64,000 bases of DNA. Origin: Nocardioides sp. Root140 (GTDB lineage Bacteria > Actinomycetota > Actinomycetes > Propionibacteriales > Nocardioidaceae). The first letter of the stretch is position 1. Every line of letters begins with the position of its first letter. The notes beneath the pieces were generated by a model that had not been told where the DNA came from, ran no database searches, and saw nothing but the letters and a program-made list of their open reading frames with translations. Positions 45,762-53,803 of the stretch are shown one piece after another. The translations under genes and the position numbers were made by a program. The stretch is taken from positions 1,474,652-1,538,651 of the forward strand of contig NZ_LMFI01000010.1 in assembly GCF_001426745.1 (NCBI RefSeq). The letters are read 5' to 3'.

Positions 45762-46235
45762 CTACTTCCTCAACTCGAGGACGGTCTTGCCGATCCGCAC
45801 CTGGGTGCCGAGTGCCAGTGTCGTGGGCTGGGTGATGCGCGCCGAGCCGACGTACGTGCCGTTGGTGGAGCCGAGGTCCTCGACGAACCACTGCTCACCC
45901 GAGGCCGCGATGCGGGCGTGCCGGGTGGAGACGTAGTCGTCGTCCAGGCGGATCGCGGCGTCGGGGCCACGGCCGATCAGGATCGGGGCCTGGGCGAGGT
46001 CGGCGCGTTCGCCGGCGTTGGAGCCCTCCACCACCGCGACATGGGTCGGCGAGCCGCGGCGCCGGGGCGGGGCCTTGGGCGCCTTCGGTGCCCGGCCGTT
46101 GGCCTGGCGGTTGGCTCCGGCCGGCAGGCGGGCGCCGAACATGTCGGTGCGGATGACGCTGATCGCCGAGAGCACGAAGATCCACAGGATCGCGAGGTAC
46201 GCGAACCGGATCAGGAACAGGGTCAATTCACTCAT
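45762..46235 (-). CDS. fhaB: FHA domain protein FhaB (FipA-like)
   Basis: 157 residues. One N-terminal helix (SELTLFLIRFAYLAILWIFVLSAISVIR), a basic linker, and a C-terminal FHA domain (RADLAQAPILIGRGPDAAIRLDDDYVSTRHARIAASGEQWFVEDLGSTNGTYVG) whose Arg-Ser-Thr-Asn positions bind phosphothreonine. In mycobacteria this protein links PknB substrates to division and growth. Overlaps fhaA by 4 bases. Confidence 0.95.
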   Translation of the reverse strand: MSELTLFLIRFAYLAILWIFVLSAISVIRTDMFGARLPAGANRQANGRAPKAPKAPPRRRGSPTHVAVVEGSNAGERADLAQAPILIGRGPDAAIRLDDDYVSTRHARIAASGEQWFVEDLGSTNGTYVGSARITQPTTLALGTQVRIGKTVLELRK

Positions 46236-46972
46236 GGGCCTGCGCTTCCGGGGGCCGGGGCTTCGTCGACCACGCGGATGGTCATCGTGGTGTTGCCGAT
46301 CTTGACCGTGGATCCGTTGTAGAGCGTGGCCTGCTCGACTCGGCTCCCGTCGACCTGCATGCCGTTGGTGGAGCCGAGGTCGTGGACCGTGATCTCCGGG
46401 GTCTGGCCCTGCGCGACGTGGCTGCGGGCAGTGCGGAACTCGATGTGCTGGCGGCTGATTCCGGGGTCGTTGATGCGCAGGCCGGCGTCGGTGCCGCGGC
46501 CGACGACGAGTCCGGGCGGGTTCAACGGGTGCCGCACGCCGTTGACCTCGATGACGACTGTCGCACGTCCGACCTGCGTGTCGGTGGCGTTGGTGGTGAC
46601 CTTCGCCTGGGCGGTGCTGCGCACCCGGAACCGGCCGGTGGTGAGGTCGTCGGCCTGCTCGAACTCGATCTTCACCGGGCCCGGGAAGACGTAGCTCTGC
46701 TGGTCGGCGTGGTCGCGCAGCGAGTTGGTGAGCTCGCCGGCCAGCGCCGAGTCGTACGGCGCGAGGCGCTCGAGGTCGGTCTGGCTGAGCTCGACGTGGA
46801 AGCTGTTGGGCACCAGACGGCGCTCACGGCTGAGGATCTGCGCGTTGTTGTCGACCTCCCGTTGCAGGGCCGCGGAGATCTCGACCGGCTGCACCGCACT
46901 GCGGAAGGCGCGCGCGAAGACACCGGAGATCATCTGCTCGAGCCTGTTCTCGAAGCGTTGCAGTCCGCCCAT
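46232..46972 (-). CDS. fhaA: FHA domain protein FhaA
   Basis: 246 residues. The N-terminal domain (LQRFENRLEQMISGVFARAFRSAVQPVEISAALQREVDNNAQ) is the DUF3662/FhaA_N region, and the C-terminal FHA domain has GLVVGRGTDAGLRINDPGISRQHIEF and HDLGSTNGMQVDG. In mycobacteria the FHA domain binds the phosphorylated MviN pseudokinase. The central disordered tract of mycobacterial FhaA is short here. Start at 46972 with GAGGAGG upstream. Its candidate partner, the detached pseudokinase, is encoded 40 kb away at 4947-6758. Confidence 0.95.
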   Translation of the reverse strand: MGGLQRFENRLEQMISGVFARAFRSAVQPVEISAALQREVDNNAQILSRERRLVPNSFHVELSQTDLERLAPYDSALAGELTNSLRDHADQQSYVFPGPVKIEFEQADDLTTGRFRVRSTAQAKVTTNATDTQVGRATVVIEVNGVRHPLNPPGLVVGRGTDAGLRINDPGISRQHIEFRTARSHVAQGQTPEITVHDLGSTNGMQVDGSRVEQATLYNGSTVKIGNTTMTIRVVDEAPAPGSAGP

Positions 46973-47115
46973 CGGTGCCTCCTCTCGGTCATGCGTCAGG
47001 GCCGTCGGCCACTGACGGTTGCCGTGATCGTATCGGGGTCGGGGTGACCCACCTTGCGTATGGCACCGCGGTTTGGGCGATTCCTCGTTGCTGGGATAAC
47101 CTTGGCCCGCTTCAC

Positions 47116-47199
47116 GCGCGAGTGGCGGAATAGGCAGACGCGCACGGTTCAGGTCCGTGTGTCCGAAAGGACGTGGGGGTTCAACTCCCCCCTCGCGCA
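47116..47199 (+). tRNA. tRNA-Leu (CAG anticodon)
   Basis: 84 bases with long variable arm. Acceptor GCGCGAG / CTCGCGC, anticodon loop TTCAGGT giving CAG, discriminator A. CCA not encoded. Divergent from fhaA. Confidence 0.96.
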
Positions 47200-47207
47200 C
47201 GTTGAGC

Positions 47208-47235
47208 AGAAGGCCCCGGTCTCCCGGGGCCTTCT
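47208..47235 (+). terminator. tRNA-Leu terminator
   Basis: AGAAGGCCCCGG with its complement around a short loop, followed by GTCATTTTT: a classic intrinsic terminator. Confidence 0.88.
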
Positions 47236-47247
47236 GTCATTTTTGGA

Positions 47248-47283
47248 GCGACCAGGATCCGACACCTGCACGATCGTGGTCGC
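47248..47283. repeat. GCGACCA-type hairpin repeat, copy 1
   Basis: GCGACCAGGATC pairs with GATCGTGGTCGC (11 of 12). Core CCGACACCTGCACGATC also recurs at 47314-47334 (CACCTGCACGATCCGGGTCGC) and 48928-48950. Confidence 0.75.
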
Positions 47284-47403
47284 GTGTTCGCGGAAACCTG
47301 TGTCCAGACTCTGCACCTGCACGATCCGGGTCGCCCGCTTGGGCGCCGTGGGCTGGGACCGGCCGCCACTTCCTCGGAGCGCCTTGCCGAGCGGCCGTGT
47401 GAC

Positions 47404-47412
47404 TTATCCACA
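47404..47412 (+). promoter_or_regulatory. Isolated perfect DnaA box
   Basis: TTATCCACA, exact match to the E. coli-type consensus, in a gene-free stretch 28 kb from dnaA. Single 9-mers occur by chance, so weak alone. The surrounding 47284-47628 holds no recognisable gene. Confidence 0.4.
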
Positions 47413-47628
47413 GTGCTGTCGCCACGCCAACCGGCAGTCGAGTTCTCGGACTAGTGTCATGTCTCGCGATAACGACTGCAGCATTGGACCCACTCGGGGG
47501 CGACGATGAAGGAACGGAAATACCAATCAGACGCTGACGAAGCCCGGCAGTGTTCACACCCATCTGGCCGTCAGTGGAGACGCGAAGACCATGACGGGAC
47601 TTCCGCCCCGTGCGCCTTGGATACGGCC

Positions 47629-48198
47629 ATGATTGTCAGTCTGGTACGCGTGATGGCCCTAGCGTTCGTCCTCGCGATGCTCGGAGTGGCAGTTTCTCCG
47701 GCCTCTGGGGACTTCGGTTCGACACCACCCTCTCGGGCTCGACCTCCTCAGCAGGTAAGCCTGGCGAACAACGACATTCACCGGGTCGATTTCCACAGCA
47801 CAACGAGTGCGACAGGCGGAGCCATGAAATGGGCGCTCAACCGTCAGTTCCCTCGCCTCGGGTTTGGCTGGCACTGGGTAGATGGAACCAATCACGACGT
47901 TCGTATCAGTGACTTCCGCGCGTCAAACAACCTGCTTGGCTGGGTCAACTGCCCGAACTCGGCGACTGAGCGTGGACGCAACCCCAACAGGTGGTGTTAT
48001 GGCCAACGCCTGAATGTGAACTTGCGGTTCTCCCTGCCCCCGGCGGGCAAGCGGTATCTCGCCTGTCACGAGCTCGGTCACACAGTGGGTTTGCGACACG
48101 AGACCGAGCTTCACTCTGACTCGTGCATGCGAGTAGTTCGGGACACGACTACCAGCTATTCCATGGAAGACGTTTACGCGGTCCGCCGCCACTACTGA
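47629..48198 (+). CDS. Secreted matrixin-like zinc metalloprotease (putative)
   Basis: 189 residues from ATG 47629, which gives a signal peptide (SLVRVMALAFVLAMLGVAVSPASG). The zinc site CHELGHTVGLRHE (near 147) has the full HExxHxxGxxH of metzincins, and a Met (SMEDVY) about 25 residues later may form the Met-turn. WALNRQFPRLGFGWHWVDGTNHDVRISDF is the ahead-of-site beta region seen in such enzymes. G+C is visibly lower than neighbours. An upstream ATG at 47506 adds 41 polar residues before the signal and is less likely. Proteolysis is inferred from motif only. Confidence 0.75.
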   Translation: MIVSLVRVMALAFVLAMLGVAVSPASGDFGSTPPSRARPPQQVSLANNDIHRVDFHSTTSATGGAMKWALNRQFPRLGFGWHWVDGTNHDVRISDFRASNNLLGWVNCPNSATERGRNPNRWCYGQRLNVNLRFSLPPAGKRYLACHELGHTVGLRHETELHSDSCMRVVRDTTTSYSMEDVYAVRRHY

Positions 48199-48211
48199 CT
48201 GAGGGGTGCCA

Positions 48212-48892
48212 ATGAACTTGATGACATTCGGGCGTGGCCCAGTTCTGGCGACTGTGGCCACGCTTCTCGCACTGAGTGCGTGTGGCGGCGAGACAGGTTC
48301 GGAAGCGTCCGAACGCGACCGCACCACGACTCCTACACCGAGCGCCTCCGCCACTCCGAACCCTTGGGCCCAATTCCGCATGACAGGGCTGGAGGCCGAG
48401 CAGTTCGCCAATCTTCGCTCGATGGTCCGGTCCGCCAACGTGACGGTGCTCGGCACGGTGCTGAGTGGCGGACCGGGTGAACGGATCAACGACGCCGAAG
48501 GGTCGGACGTCGACACGGAGGTGATGATCGACCTGGAGGTGCGGGTCGACGAGGTGCTGGCCGGGACTCTGGGCAAGAACTCGGAGACGGTGACCGTCAC
48601 GTTCGGCCCGGTTCCCGCGGCTGACGTCTCACCAGCCATGTGGAGGCCCGTGGTCGGGGAGCAGTCGATCTTCGCGCTCCGTCGCGCAGGAGCAGCGATC
48701 CCCGGCCTGGCCGAGAAGGATCCACGGGTGTTCGCTCAGAACATCTATTACGTCGTGTACAGCAAGGGCCTGATTGACGAGGAGGCCGACAAGACGGCCT
48801 TCCCGACTGCGGACCAGGACGGGTTTGCGCGCAAGTTGCGCGGCCAGGACTTCGACACCACGCTGCAACAAGTCAGGGCCGCCGCGCGTTAG
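48212..48892 (+). CDS. Hypothetical lipoprotein downstream of the metalloprotease
   Basis: 226 residues, ATG 48212 with GAGGGG upstream. Lipobox LLALSACGG predicts lipid anchoring; a Thr/Ser/Pro linker follows. The mature domain (VTVLGTVLSGGPG...DLEVRVDEVLAGTL...VTVTFGPV) repeats the pattern of small lipoproteins with a beta-rich domain. 13 bases after the metalloprotease stop, so the two may form an operon. Role unknown; a substrate or inhibitor relation is only speculation. Confidence 0.75.
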   Translation: MNLMTFGRGPVLATVATLLALSACGGETGSEASERDRTTTPTPSASATPNPWAQFRMTGLEAEQFANLRSMVRSANVTVLGTVLSGGPGERINDAEGSDVDTEVMIDLEVRVDEVLAGTLGKNSETVTVTFGPVPAADVSPAMWRPVVGEQSIFALRRAGAAIPGLAEKDPRVFAQNIYYVVYSKGLIDEEADKTAFPTADQDGFARKLRGQDFDTTLQQVRAAAR

Positions 48893-48914
48893 GTCAGCAG
48901 ACAAGAGGCGCTGA

Positions 48915-48950
48915 GCGACCACGATCCGACACATGCACGATCCGGGTCGC
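48915..48950. repeat. GCGACCA-type hairpin repeat, copy 2
   Basis: Shares GAGCGACCA-GATCCGACAC-TGCACGATC with copy 1. Confidence 0.75.
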
Positions 48951-49123
48951 CTGCTTCGTGCTGGCAGCAGTTTGGACGAAATTGGGGCGCCGCAGCGTTC
49001 GACGGTGGCATCCCGATCGGCTTTTCACTCGAGACAGCACCCGCTGCCGTCGTACCCGTTCCTCGTCCCACGCTGGCTCGGCGCAGTGGTGGCCGGTCAC
49101 GGCGAGTAGCAGTTCAGCCTCCG

Positions 49124-49216
49124 GCGGACCATCGGACATGCAGTTCGAGCGTGGGTGGCCCATGCTGAGCGTGGCGGCGCGGCGTCGTACGCCGAACTGC
49201 ATGTCGAACGGTCCGC
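49124..49216. repeat. Nested inverted-repeat element
   Basis: Outer arm GCGGACC (49124) / GGTCCGC (49210), 4-base symmetric mismatch, perfect inner 13-base arm GACATGCAGTTCG (49135) / CGAACTGCATGTC (49193), 45-base centre. Confidence 0.78.
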
Positions 49217-49250
49217 GGACAGGGCCGGGCGTACGTCGACCACACCGCGA

Positions 49251-49283
49251 GCGACCACGATCCAGGTAGTGGATCGTGGTCGC
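49251..49283. repeat. GCGACCA-type hairpin, perfect arms
   Basis: GCGACCACGATCC and its complement, 7-base loop. Confidence 0.8.
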
Positions 49284-49311
49284 CCGGCGCTCGAAGAAGG
49301 CCCGCCGTGGG

Positions 49312-49560
49312 TCACTTCTCCTGCAGGACTGCCCGCTTGGTGCGGTACTCCTCCTCGTCGATCTCGCCGGCCGCGAAGCGCTCGGCGAGACGGGACTCGC
49401 CCGAGATCACGCCGCACTGCGCGCGGTTGCGGCGACCCCAGCGGATCACCAGGTACGCGAAGGTGACGATCATCAGGAACCAGAAGATCGGGAAGATGGG
49501 CCAGAAGGCCGGGGCGTCGCCGTCCCAGCGGTCGGCGGACATGACGAGTGTGTTCAACAT
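49312..49560 (-). CDS. SHOCT domain small membrane protein
   Basis: 82 residues. Helix WPIFPIFWFLMIVTFAYLVIRWG then the short C-terminal SHOCT pattern (LAERFAAGEIDEEEYRTKRAVLQE). Common stand-alone form in actinobacteria; function unknown. ATG 49560 with AAGGAGG upstream. Confidence 0.88.
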   Translation of the reverse strand: MLNTLVMSADRWDGDAPAFWPIFPIFWFLMIVTFAYLVIRWGRRNRAQCGVISGESRLAERFAAGEIDEEEYRTKRAVLQEK

Positions 49561-49767
49561 CGGTGAACCTCCTTGATTGACGGTGCTTCAAGGCTCGTCG
49601 GATCGGCCCGTTTCCACGTCAGCGCCAAGGCGTAACCGGCGTACGCAACGCTGCGTAGGAAGCCGGAGGACGGAGCGCGCCGGTCGGGCCGTGCGCGCAG
49701 CAGGGTGCATCCCGTACGTCGATGGGTACCGCCGGGGTGACCCGCCCGCAATCGTGAAGGGAAGCCG

Positions 49768-50598
49768 ATGAGCACCGAGGACAACGAACAGAGCACGGAC
49801 CAGGGCAACCTGCATGTCGTCGACTCCGGCGGTGACGGGCGCCCGGTGGTGCTGATCCACGGGTGGCCGCTCTCCGGAGCGTCCTGGGCGGAGCAGCTGG
49901 AACCACTGCGCTCTGCCGGCTACCGCGTCGTGACCTATGACCGCCGCGGCTTCGGGGAGTCCGGTCCCGGTGACGGCTACGACTACGACCGCCTGGCCGG
50001 CGACCTGGACAACGTGCTCAAGGACCTGGACCTCCAGGACGTCACCCTGGTCGGCTTCTCGATGGGTGGGGGAGAGGTGGCGCGTTACGTCGCCTCCCAC
50101 GGTGAGGACCGGCTGCACAGCGTGGTGTTCGCGGCCGCCGTCCCGCCGTACCTGCTCAAGACCGACGACAACCCGGACGGTCCGTTGACCGAGGAGGCCG
50201 CGGCCGAGATGCGGGCCTCCCTGGAGAGCAGCCGCGACGAGTTCTTCCCGGGCTTCGTCGACCAGTTCTACTCGGTCGACGGGGAGCTCAAGGTGAGCGA
50301 CGACCAGCGAGAGCAGGCCCTGGCGCTGTGTGCGAAGTCCGACCAGGACGCCGCGCTGGGCTGCATGGACGCCTTCGGTGGCACCGACTTCCGCGAGGAC
50401 CTGAAGAAGGTCACCGTCCCGACGCTGGTGATCCACGGGGACAAGGACGCCATCGTTCCCTTCGAGGGTTCCGGGAAGCGCACCCACGAGGCCATCGAGA
50501 ACAGCGAGCTGGTCCTGGTCGAAGGCGGCCCGCACGGCCTGAACGTGAGCCACGCCGACGAGTTCAACCGGTCGCTGCTGCACTTCCTGGAGCAGTGA
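49768..50598 (+). CDS. Alpha/beta hydrolase
   Basis: 276 residues. Oxyanion region VVLIHGWPLSGASW, nucleophile elbow VGFSMGGGEVARY (Ser near 97), acid in IHGDKDAIVPF (near 224) and His in GGPHGLNVSH (near 254), resembling cofactor-free chloroperoxidase/esterase-like enzymes. No signal. A hairpin CTCAACG / CGTTGAG at 50621-50637 follows. Substrate not assignable. Confidence 0.92.
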   Translation: MSTEDNEQSTDQGNLHVVDSGGDGRPVVLIHGWPLSGASWAEQLEPLRSAGYRVVTYDRRGFGESGPGDGYDYDRLAGDLDNVLKDLDLQDVTLVGFSMGGGEVARYVASHGEDRLHSVVFAAAVPPYLLKTDDNPDGPLTEEAAAEMRASLESSRDEFFPGFVDQFYSVDGELKVSDDQREQALALCAKSDQDAALGCMDAFGGTDFREDLKKVTVPTLVIHGDKDAIVPFEGSGKRTHEAIENSELVLVEGGPHGLNVSHADEFNRSLLHFLEQ

Positions 50599-50645
50599 GG
50601 CCCCGCCCGATCACTCGCTGCTCAACGCTGCGTTGAGCCGACGTG

Positions 50646-50669
50646 CAACCTGATCGTGGTTGCCTGCGT
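50646..50669 (+). promoter_or_regulatory. Possible ECF-type promoter before the SigE-family gene
   Basis: CAACC at 50646 and CGTG at 50667 with 16 bases between fit the AAC-N16/17-CGT pattern of ECF promoters. It would suit autoregulation. Weak single-site evidence. Confidence 0.35.
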
Positions 50670-50691
50670 GTGGTGAGTGCAGGAGGTGGAC

Positions 50692-51270
50692 ATGCACTCG
50701 ACAATGGCAACAGGCCATGGCGCACAGACGCGGGCACGGCAGGGCAGGGGAGCGACGATGCCATCGTCAAGGGACGAGGAGTTCACGGAATGGATGACCG
50801 CCCGCCAGGGCGTGCTGTTCCGCACCGCGTTCCTGGTTGCCGGTGACAAGCAGACCGCGGAGGACCTCGTCCAGACCGCGGCGGCGAAGCTCTACCTTGC
50901 CTGGGACCGGGTGCATGCCCGCGGCAACGTCGACGCCTACATGCGGCGCATCATCATCAACGAGAACAACTCGCTGTGGCGGCGGCCGTGGAAGAAGCGC
51001 GAGCACGTCACCGAGGAGCTGCCCGAGAGCGGGTACGTCGACCAGGTGGGCGACCCCGTCGAAGCGGCCGGTCTCTGGTCCGCCGTGCAGCAGCTGCCGG
51101 CGCGGCAGCGGGCAGTGATCGTGCTGCGCTACTACGAGGACCTCTCCGAGGCCGAGATCGCGGAGACCCTCGAGATCAGCCCCGGAACCGTCAAGTCGCA
51201 GGCCAGTCGGGCGATGGCCACCCTCCGCACCCTCGTCGGTCCGGAGTTCCAGCTCGAGGAGCACTCATGA
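50692..51270 (+). CDS. SigE family ECF RNA polymerase sigma factor
   Basis: 192 residues. ATG 50692 has AGGAGG 5 bases upstream. Region 2 FTEWMTARQGVLFRTAFLVAGDKQTAEDLVQTAAAKLYLAWDRV matches the SigE/SigK-like actinobacterial group; region 4 LPARQRAVIVLRYYEDLSEAEIAETLEISPGTVKSQASRAMATLR. Overlaps the next gene by 4 bases (ATGA), which is its likely partner. Confidence 0.93.
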   Translation: MHSTMATGHGAQTRARQGRGATMPSSRDEEFTEWMTARQGVLFRTAFLVAGDKQTAEDLVQTAAAKLYLAWDRVHARGNVDAYMRRIIINENNSLWRRPWKKREHVTEELPESGYVDQVGDPVEAAGLWSAVQQLPARQRAVIVLRYYEDLSEAEIAETLEISPGTVKSQASRAMATLRTLVGPEFQLEEHS

Positions 51271-52562
51271 ACAACCACGGGAACGACAAGCTGCACAGCG
51301 CACTGTCGAGCAGCAGCGACGTGATGGCCGACTCCCGGCTCGACTTCGGCGCCATGGAGAAGCAGGCGCGTGGCATCCGCCGTCGCCGCCGGATCGGCAC
51401 CGGGGTGGCCGCTGCCGCCGTACTCGCTGTGATCGCGGTGCCGACCACCCTGGCGCTCAACCAGGGCGATGACCGCGGCTCCGAGCCGGGCCCGGCCGAC
51501 GGCACCTCCCAGGTGCCCGACGCGTCGGAGTCCCCCGACAAGGGCTCGGACAAGGGTTTCGACAAGGGCGGCGCGCAACTGGCCGACGACAAGGCCGCGG
51601 CCACCCAGGCCCTCGAGGACCTGCCCGCGGGCGATGCTCCCGGCGTCGACTACGTCTACGAGAACACGGTGCACGTCGCCGACGGCAGCGCGCTCCCCCT
51701 TCCGCAGACCCAAGCCAGCATCATCACTGCGGCGGGGTACCACGGCGGTTGGCTGGTTGGCACCGCCGACAACGAGGGCATCAACGGCGACGTGACCCTG
51801 CGCCAGTTCGACGCGCAGGGCACCGAGGTCAGCGCCACCGAGGCTGCCGGATCACTCGTGGTCAGCAACGACGGCACCCAGCTCGCGTGGTGGACGTGGA
51901 ACCAGAAGGACAAGGTCGGCGAGCTGCACTCGGCCGGCGCCAGCGGCATGGGTGAGGGCGACGGCGCCGTCCAGGAGACCGGCAAGGCGTCGTACGTCCT
52001 CCCGGTCGGGTACGTCGGCGTCGGTGAGCTGGTCTTCCAACCGACCGTCGAGGGGGTCGGCCCGACGGTGAAGGTGGCCGACTTCACCGACAACGTGCGT
52101 GACATCGACACGTTGGGCTCCGCGTCCGGTACCGACCAGATCAACAACCGCATCGCCGGGCAGGCCCCCGGCGACGGCCTGACCGGCCGGGTCGTCGACG
52201 GCACCACCGGGGAGGAGATCTGGCACAAGGACGGGTGGCGCCTGGGTCGGTTCAGCCCCGACGGCACCCACCTGATCGCCTACGAGGCCAACTCCCCGGA
52301 CCCGCAGCCGATCGCGATTCTCGACGCCGCCACCGGGGAGGTGGTCACCCAGATCAACCTGCACGACGAGCACGGCCTCGGCTACGGCGACGTGGTCTGG
52401 GAGGACGACGACTCGCTGCTGGTAAATGCCTACGTGTTCGCCGGTACCGATGCCGAGCCGCACCCCGGAGCGCTGCTGCGCCTGGGTCTGGACGGCGACC
52501 TCGAGCGGGCCACCGACGTCGACCCCGGCACCGACTTCTGGTTCTTCCTGCCCCGTTCGTGA
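51267..52562 (+). CDS. Putative anti-sigma/sensor membrane protein with beta-propeller-like domain
   Basis: 431 residues, ATG overlapping the sigma factor stop. Cytoplasmic N terminus (LSSSSDVMADSRLDFGAMEKQARGIRRRRR), one helix (IGTGVAAAAVLAVIAVPTTLAL), acidic/Lys linker, then repeating WD/TolB-like sheets (AAGYHGGWLVGTADNEG, VVSNDGTQLAWWTWN, GRFSPDGTHLIAYEA, GYGDVVWEDDDSLLVNAY). The layout fits a sensor that holds the sigma factor until a signal outside is met; the fold of the outer part is inferred from the repeated motifs. Confidence 0.8.
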   Translation: MNNHGNDKLHSALSSSSDVMADSRLDFGAMEKQARGIRRRRRIGTGVAAAAVLAVIAVPTTLALNQGDDRGSEPGPADGTSQVPDASESPDKGSDKGFDKGGAQLADDKAAATQALEDLPAGDAPGVDYVYENTVHVADGSALPLPQTQASIITAAGYHGGWLVGTADNEGINGDVTLRQFDAQGTEVSATEAAGSLVVSNDGTQLAWWTWNQKDKVGELHSAGASGMGEGDGAVQETGKASYVLPVGYVGVGELVFQPTVEGVGPTVKVADFTDNVRDIDTLGSASGTDQINNRIAGQAPGDGLTGRVVDGTTGEEIWHKDGWRLGRFSPDGTHLIAYEANSPDPQPIAILDAATGEVVTQINLHDEHGLGYGDVVWEDDDSLLVNAYVFAGTDAEPHPGALLRLGLDGDLERATDVDPGTDFWFFLPRS

Positions 52563-52596
52563 CCGACGGCACGGGCCCACCTGAGAAGGTGTGCCC

Positions 52597-53037
52597 ATGC
52601 GCCGTGCTCTGATGGCCGCCCTCGCGGTCTACCTGGGAGCTGCGGCGTACCTGGTGCTCTGGCCTCAGCCGGACGCCCCGGCCGACGCGATCGCGCGGAT
52701 CGTTGACGAGCTCCAGGCGCGCGACATCACGTCGATCACGGCGTCGATGGTCGAGTTCATCCTGAACGTCGTGCTCTTCGTGCCGCTCACCCTGCTCGGC
52801 ATGCTCATCTGGCGACGAACCTCCGCGCTGCTCTGGATCGTCGTGGGAGTTGGCGTGAGCGTGTTGATCGAGGTCGTGCAGACGGTCGCGTTGCCCGACC
52901 GCGACGGCACCTCGACCGACCTCGTCGCCAACACGATCGGTGCGCTGGCGGGCGTGGCCGTGGGCGTGGTGCTCCGATGGATCGCGGTCAGGTTGCGGCG
53001 TGGTCGCCGTACCGCCACAGCCACCACAGGCCGATGA
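52597..53037 (+). CDS. VanZ-like family protein
   Basis: 146 residues, 4 membrane helices (LMAALAVYLGAAAYLVLWP; FILNVVLFVPLTLLGMLIW; IVVGVGVSVLIEVVQTV; TIGALAGVAVGVVLRWIAV). The VPLTLLGML and EVVQ...RDGTSTDLVANTIGALAG segments are diagnostic. VanZ proteins can reduce teicoplanin susceptibility; that role is not implied here. Its 3' end overlaps the next minus-strand gene by 50 bases. Confidence 0.85.
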   Translation: MRRALMAALAVYLGAAAYLVLWPQPDAPADAIARIVDELQARDITSITASMVEFILNVVLFVPLTLLGMLIWRRTSALLWIVVGVGVSVLIEVVQTVALPDRDGTSTDLVANTIGALAGVAVGVVLRWIAVRLRRGRRTATATTGR

Positions 53038-53380
53038 CCGGCAGCACGAGTGGCACGAAGCCGTAGCCGATGCCGAAGTCGGACCATACGGTCGCGTCCG
53101 GGAAGAGGTCGGGGTCGGCGACGCTGAGCGCGCCCACGCCGAGCACTCCGGCCAGCTCGATCGAGCACGCGGTCACGGCCACGTGCGTGGCGCGCGGCCC
53201 CCGGTAGCGCAGCGCCACCGTGGCCACGACGTAGATCAGCGCGGCCAGGGCCGAGAGCAGGTAGGCGACCGGCGCCTCGTCGAACTTCGTGGCGAGCTGT
53301 ACGGCGGAGCGCGCGCCGGCGGCGACGGCGAACACCGCGTAGACCGCGACCAACAGTTGCCGCCCGGGCGACCTCACCAT
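52988..53380 (-). CDS. Hypothetical membrane protein
   Basis: 130 residues, four hydrophobic segments (LLVAVYAVFAVAAGARS; VAYLLSALAALIYVVATVAL; HVAVTACSIELAGVLGVGAL; FGIGYGFVPLVLPVIGLWWLW). No family recognised. ATG 53380 overlaps the end of the upstream minus-strand gene by 7 bases, suggesting a two-gene unit. Confidence 0.75.
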   Translation of the reverse strand: MVRSPGRQLLVAVYAVFAVAAGARSAVQLATKFDEAPVAYLLSALAALIYVVATVALRYRGPRATHVAVTACSIELAGVLGVGALSVADPDLFPDATVWSDFGIGYGFVPLVLPVIGLWWLWRYGDHAAT

Positions 53381-53742
53381 GTCTGCTGCAGCCTGATGAC
53401 CAGCACCATCGACGTCACCGCGGCGACGGCGATCACATAGAGGTGGGGCGGCTCGACCGGCGCACCGGAGGGGTCGGGCTGCCGATTGAGCAACAGCACC
53501 GGGACGCCGAGGGCGGCGACTCCGTAGCCCACCGAGATCCACAGCTCGTCGGGATCATGCCCACGCAGCAACGCGATTGCGGCGAAGAGCACCACGATCG
53601 CGATCGCGCCCTGGGCGATCTTCATGCCGAGTCGGGCGATCGGCTCGAGGGGTGCCATCGTCGGCGATGCGGCCGCGCCGACGGCGAGTGCTGCGATCAC
53701 CAGCAGGTAGACCGCGACGACGGAAGTGAGGAGCCAGGACAC
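53374..53742 (-). CDS. Hypothetical membrane protein
   Basis: 122 residues from GTG 53742 (WLLTSVVAVYLLVIAALAVGAA start). Further helices at about 30-60 (ARLGMKIAQGAIAIVVLFAAIALL) and at 65-80 and 100-118. No family recognised; paired with the next minus-strand gene. Upstream reading starts overlap the nitroreductase gene on the other strand and are unlikely. Confidence 0.75.
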   Translation of the reverse strand: MSWLLTSVVAVYLLVIAALAVGAAASPTMAPLEPIARLGMKIAQGAIAIVVLFAAIALLRGHDPDELWISVGYGVAALGVPVLLLNRQPDPSGAPVEPPHLYVIAVAAVTSMVLVIRLQQTW

Positions 53743-53803
53743 GGGCTGAGCGTATCGGTGCCGGGCGGGAATCGTCGGCCCGGTGCGCGCGTTGGCAAGG
53801 GAC

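Larger units (their letters stand above)
48893..49311. other. Gene-free gap with three inverted repeats
   Basis: About 420 bases, no convincing gene. Elements at 48915-48950 (GCGACCACGATC / GATCCGGGTCGC, 10 of 12), 49124-49216 (nested), 49251-49283 (perfect 13-base arms GCGACCACGATCC). Confidence 0.7.

Noticed and set aside
48958..49269. Small plus-strand frame in the repeat-rich gap
   Set aside because: Runs across inverted repeats, no ribosome site and no recognisable domain.
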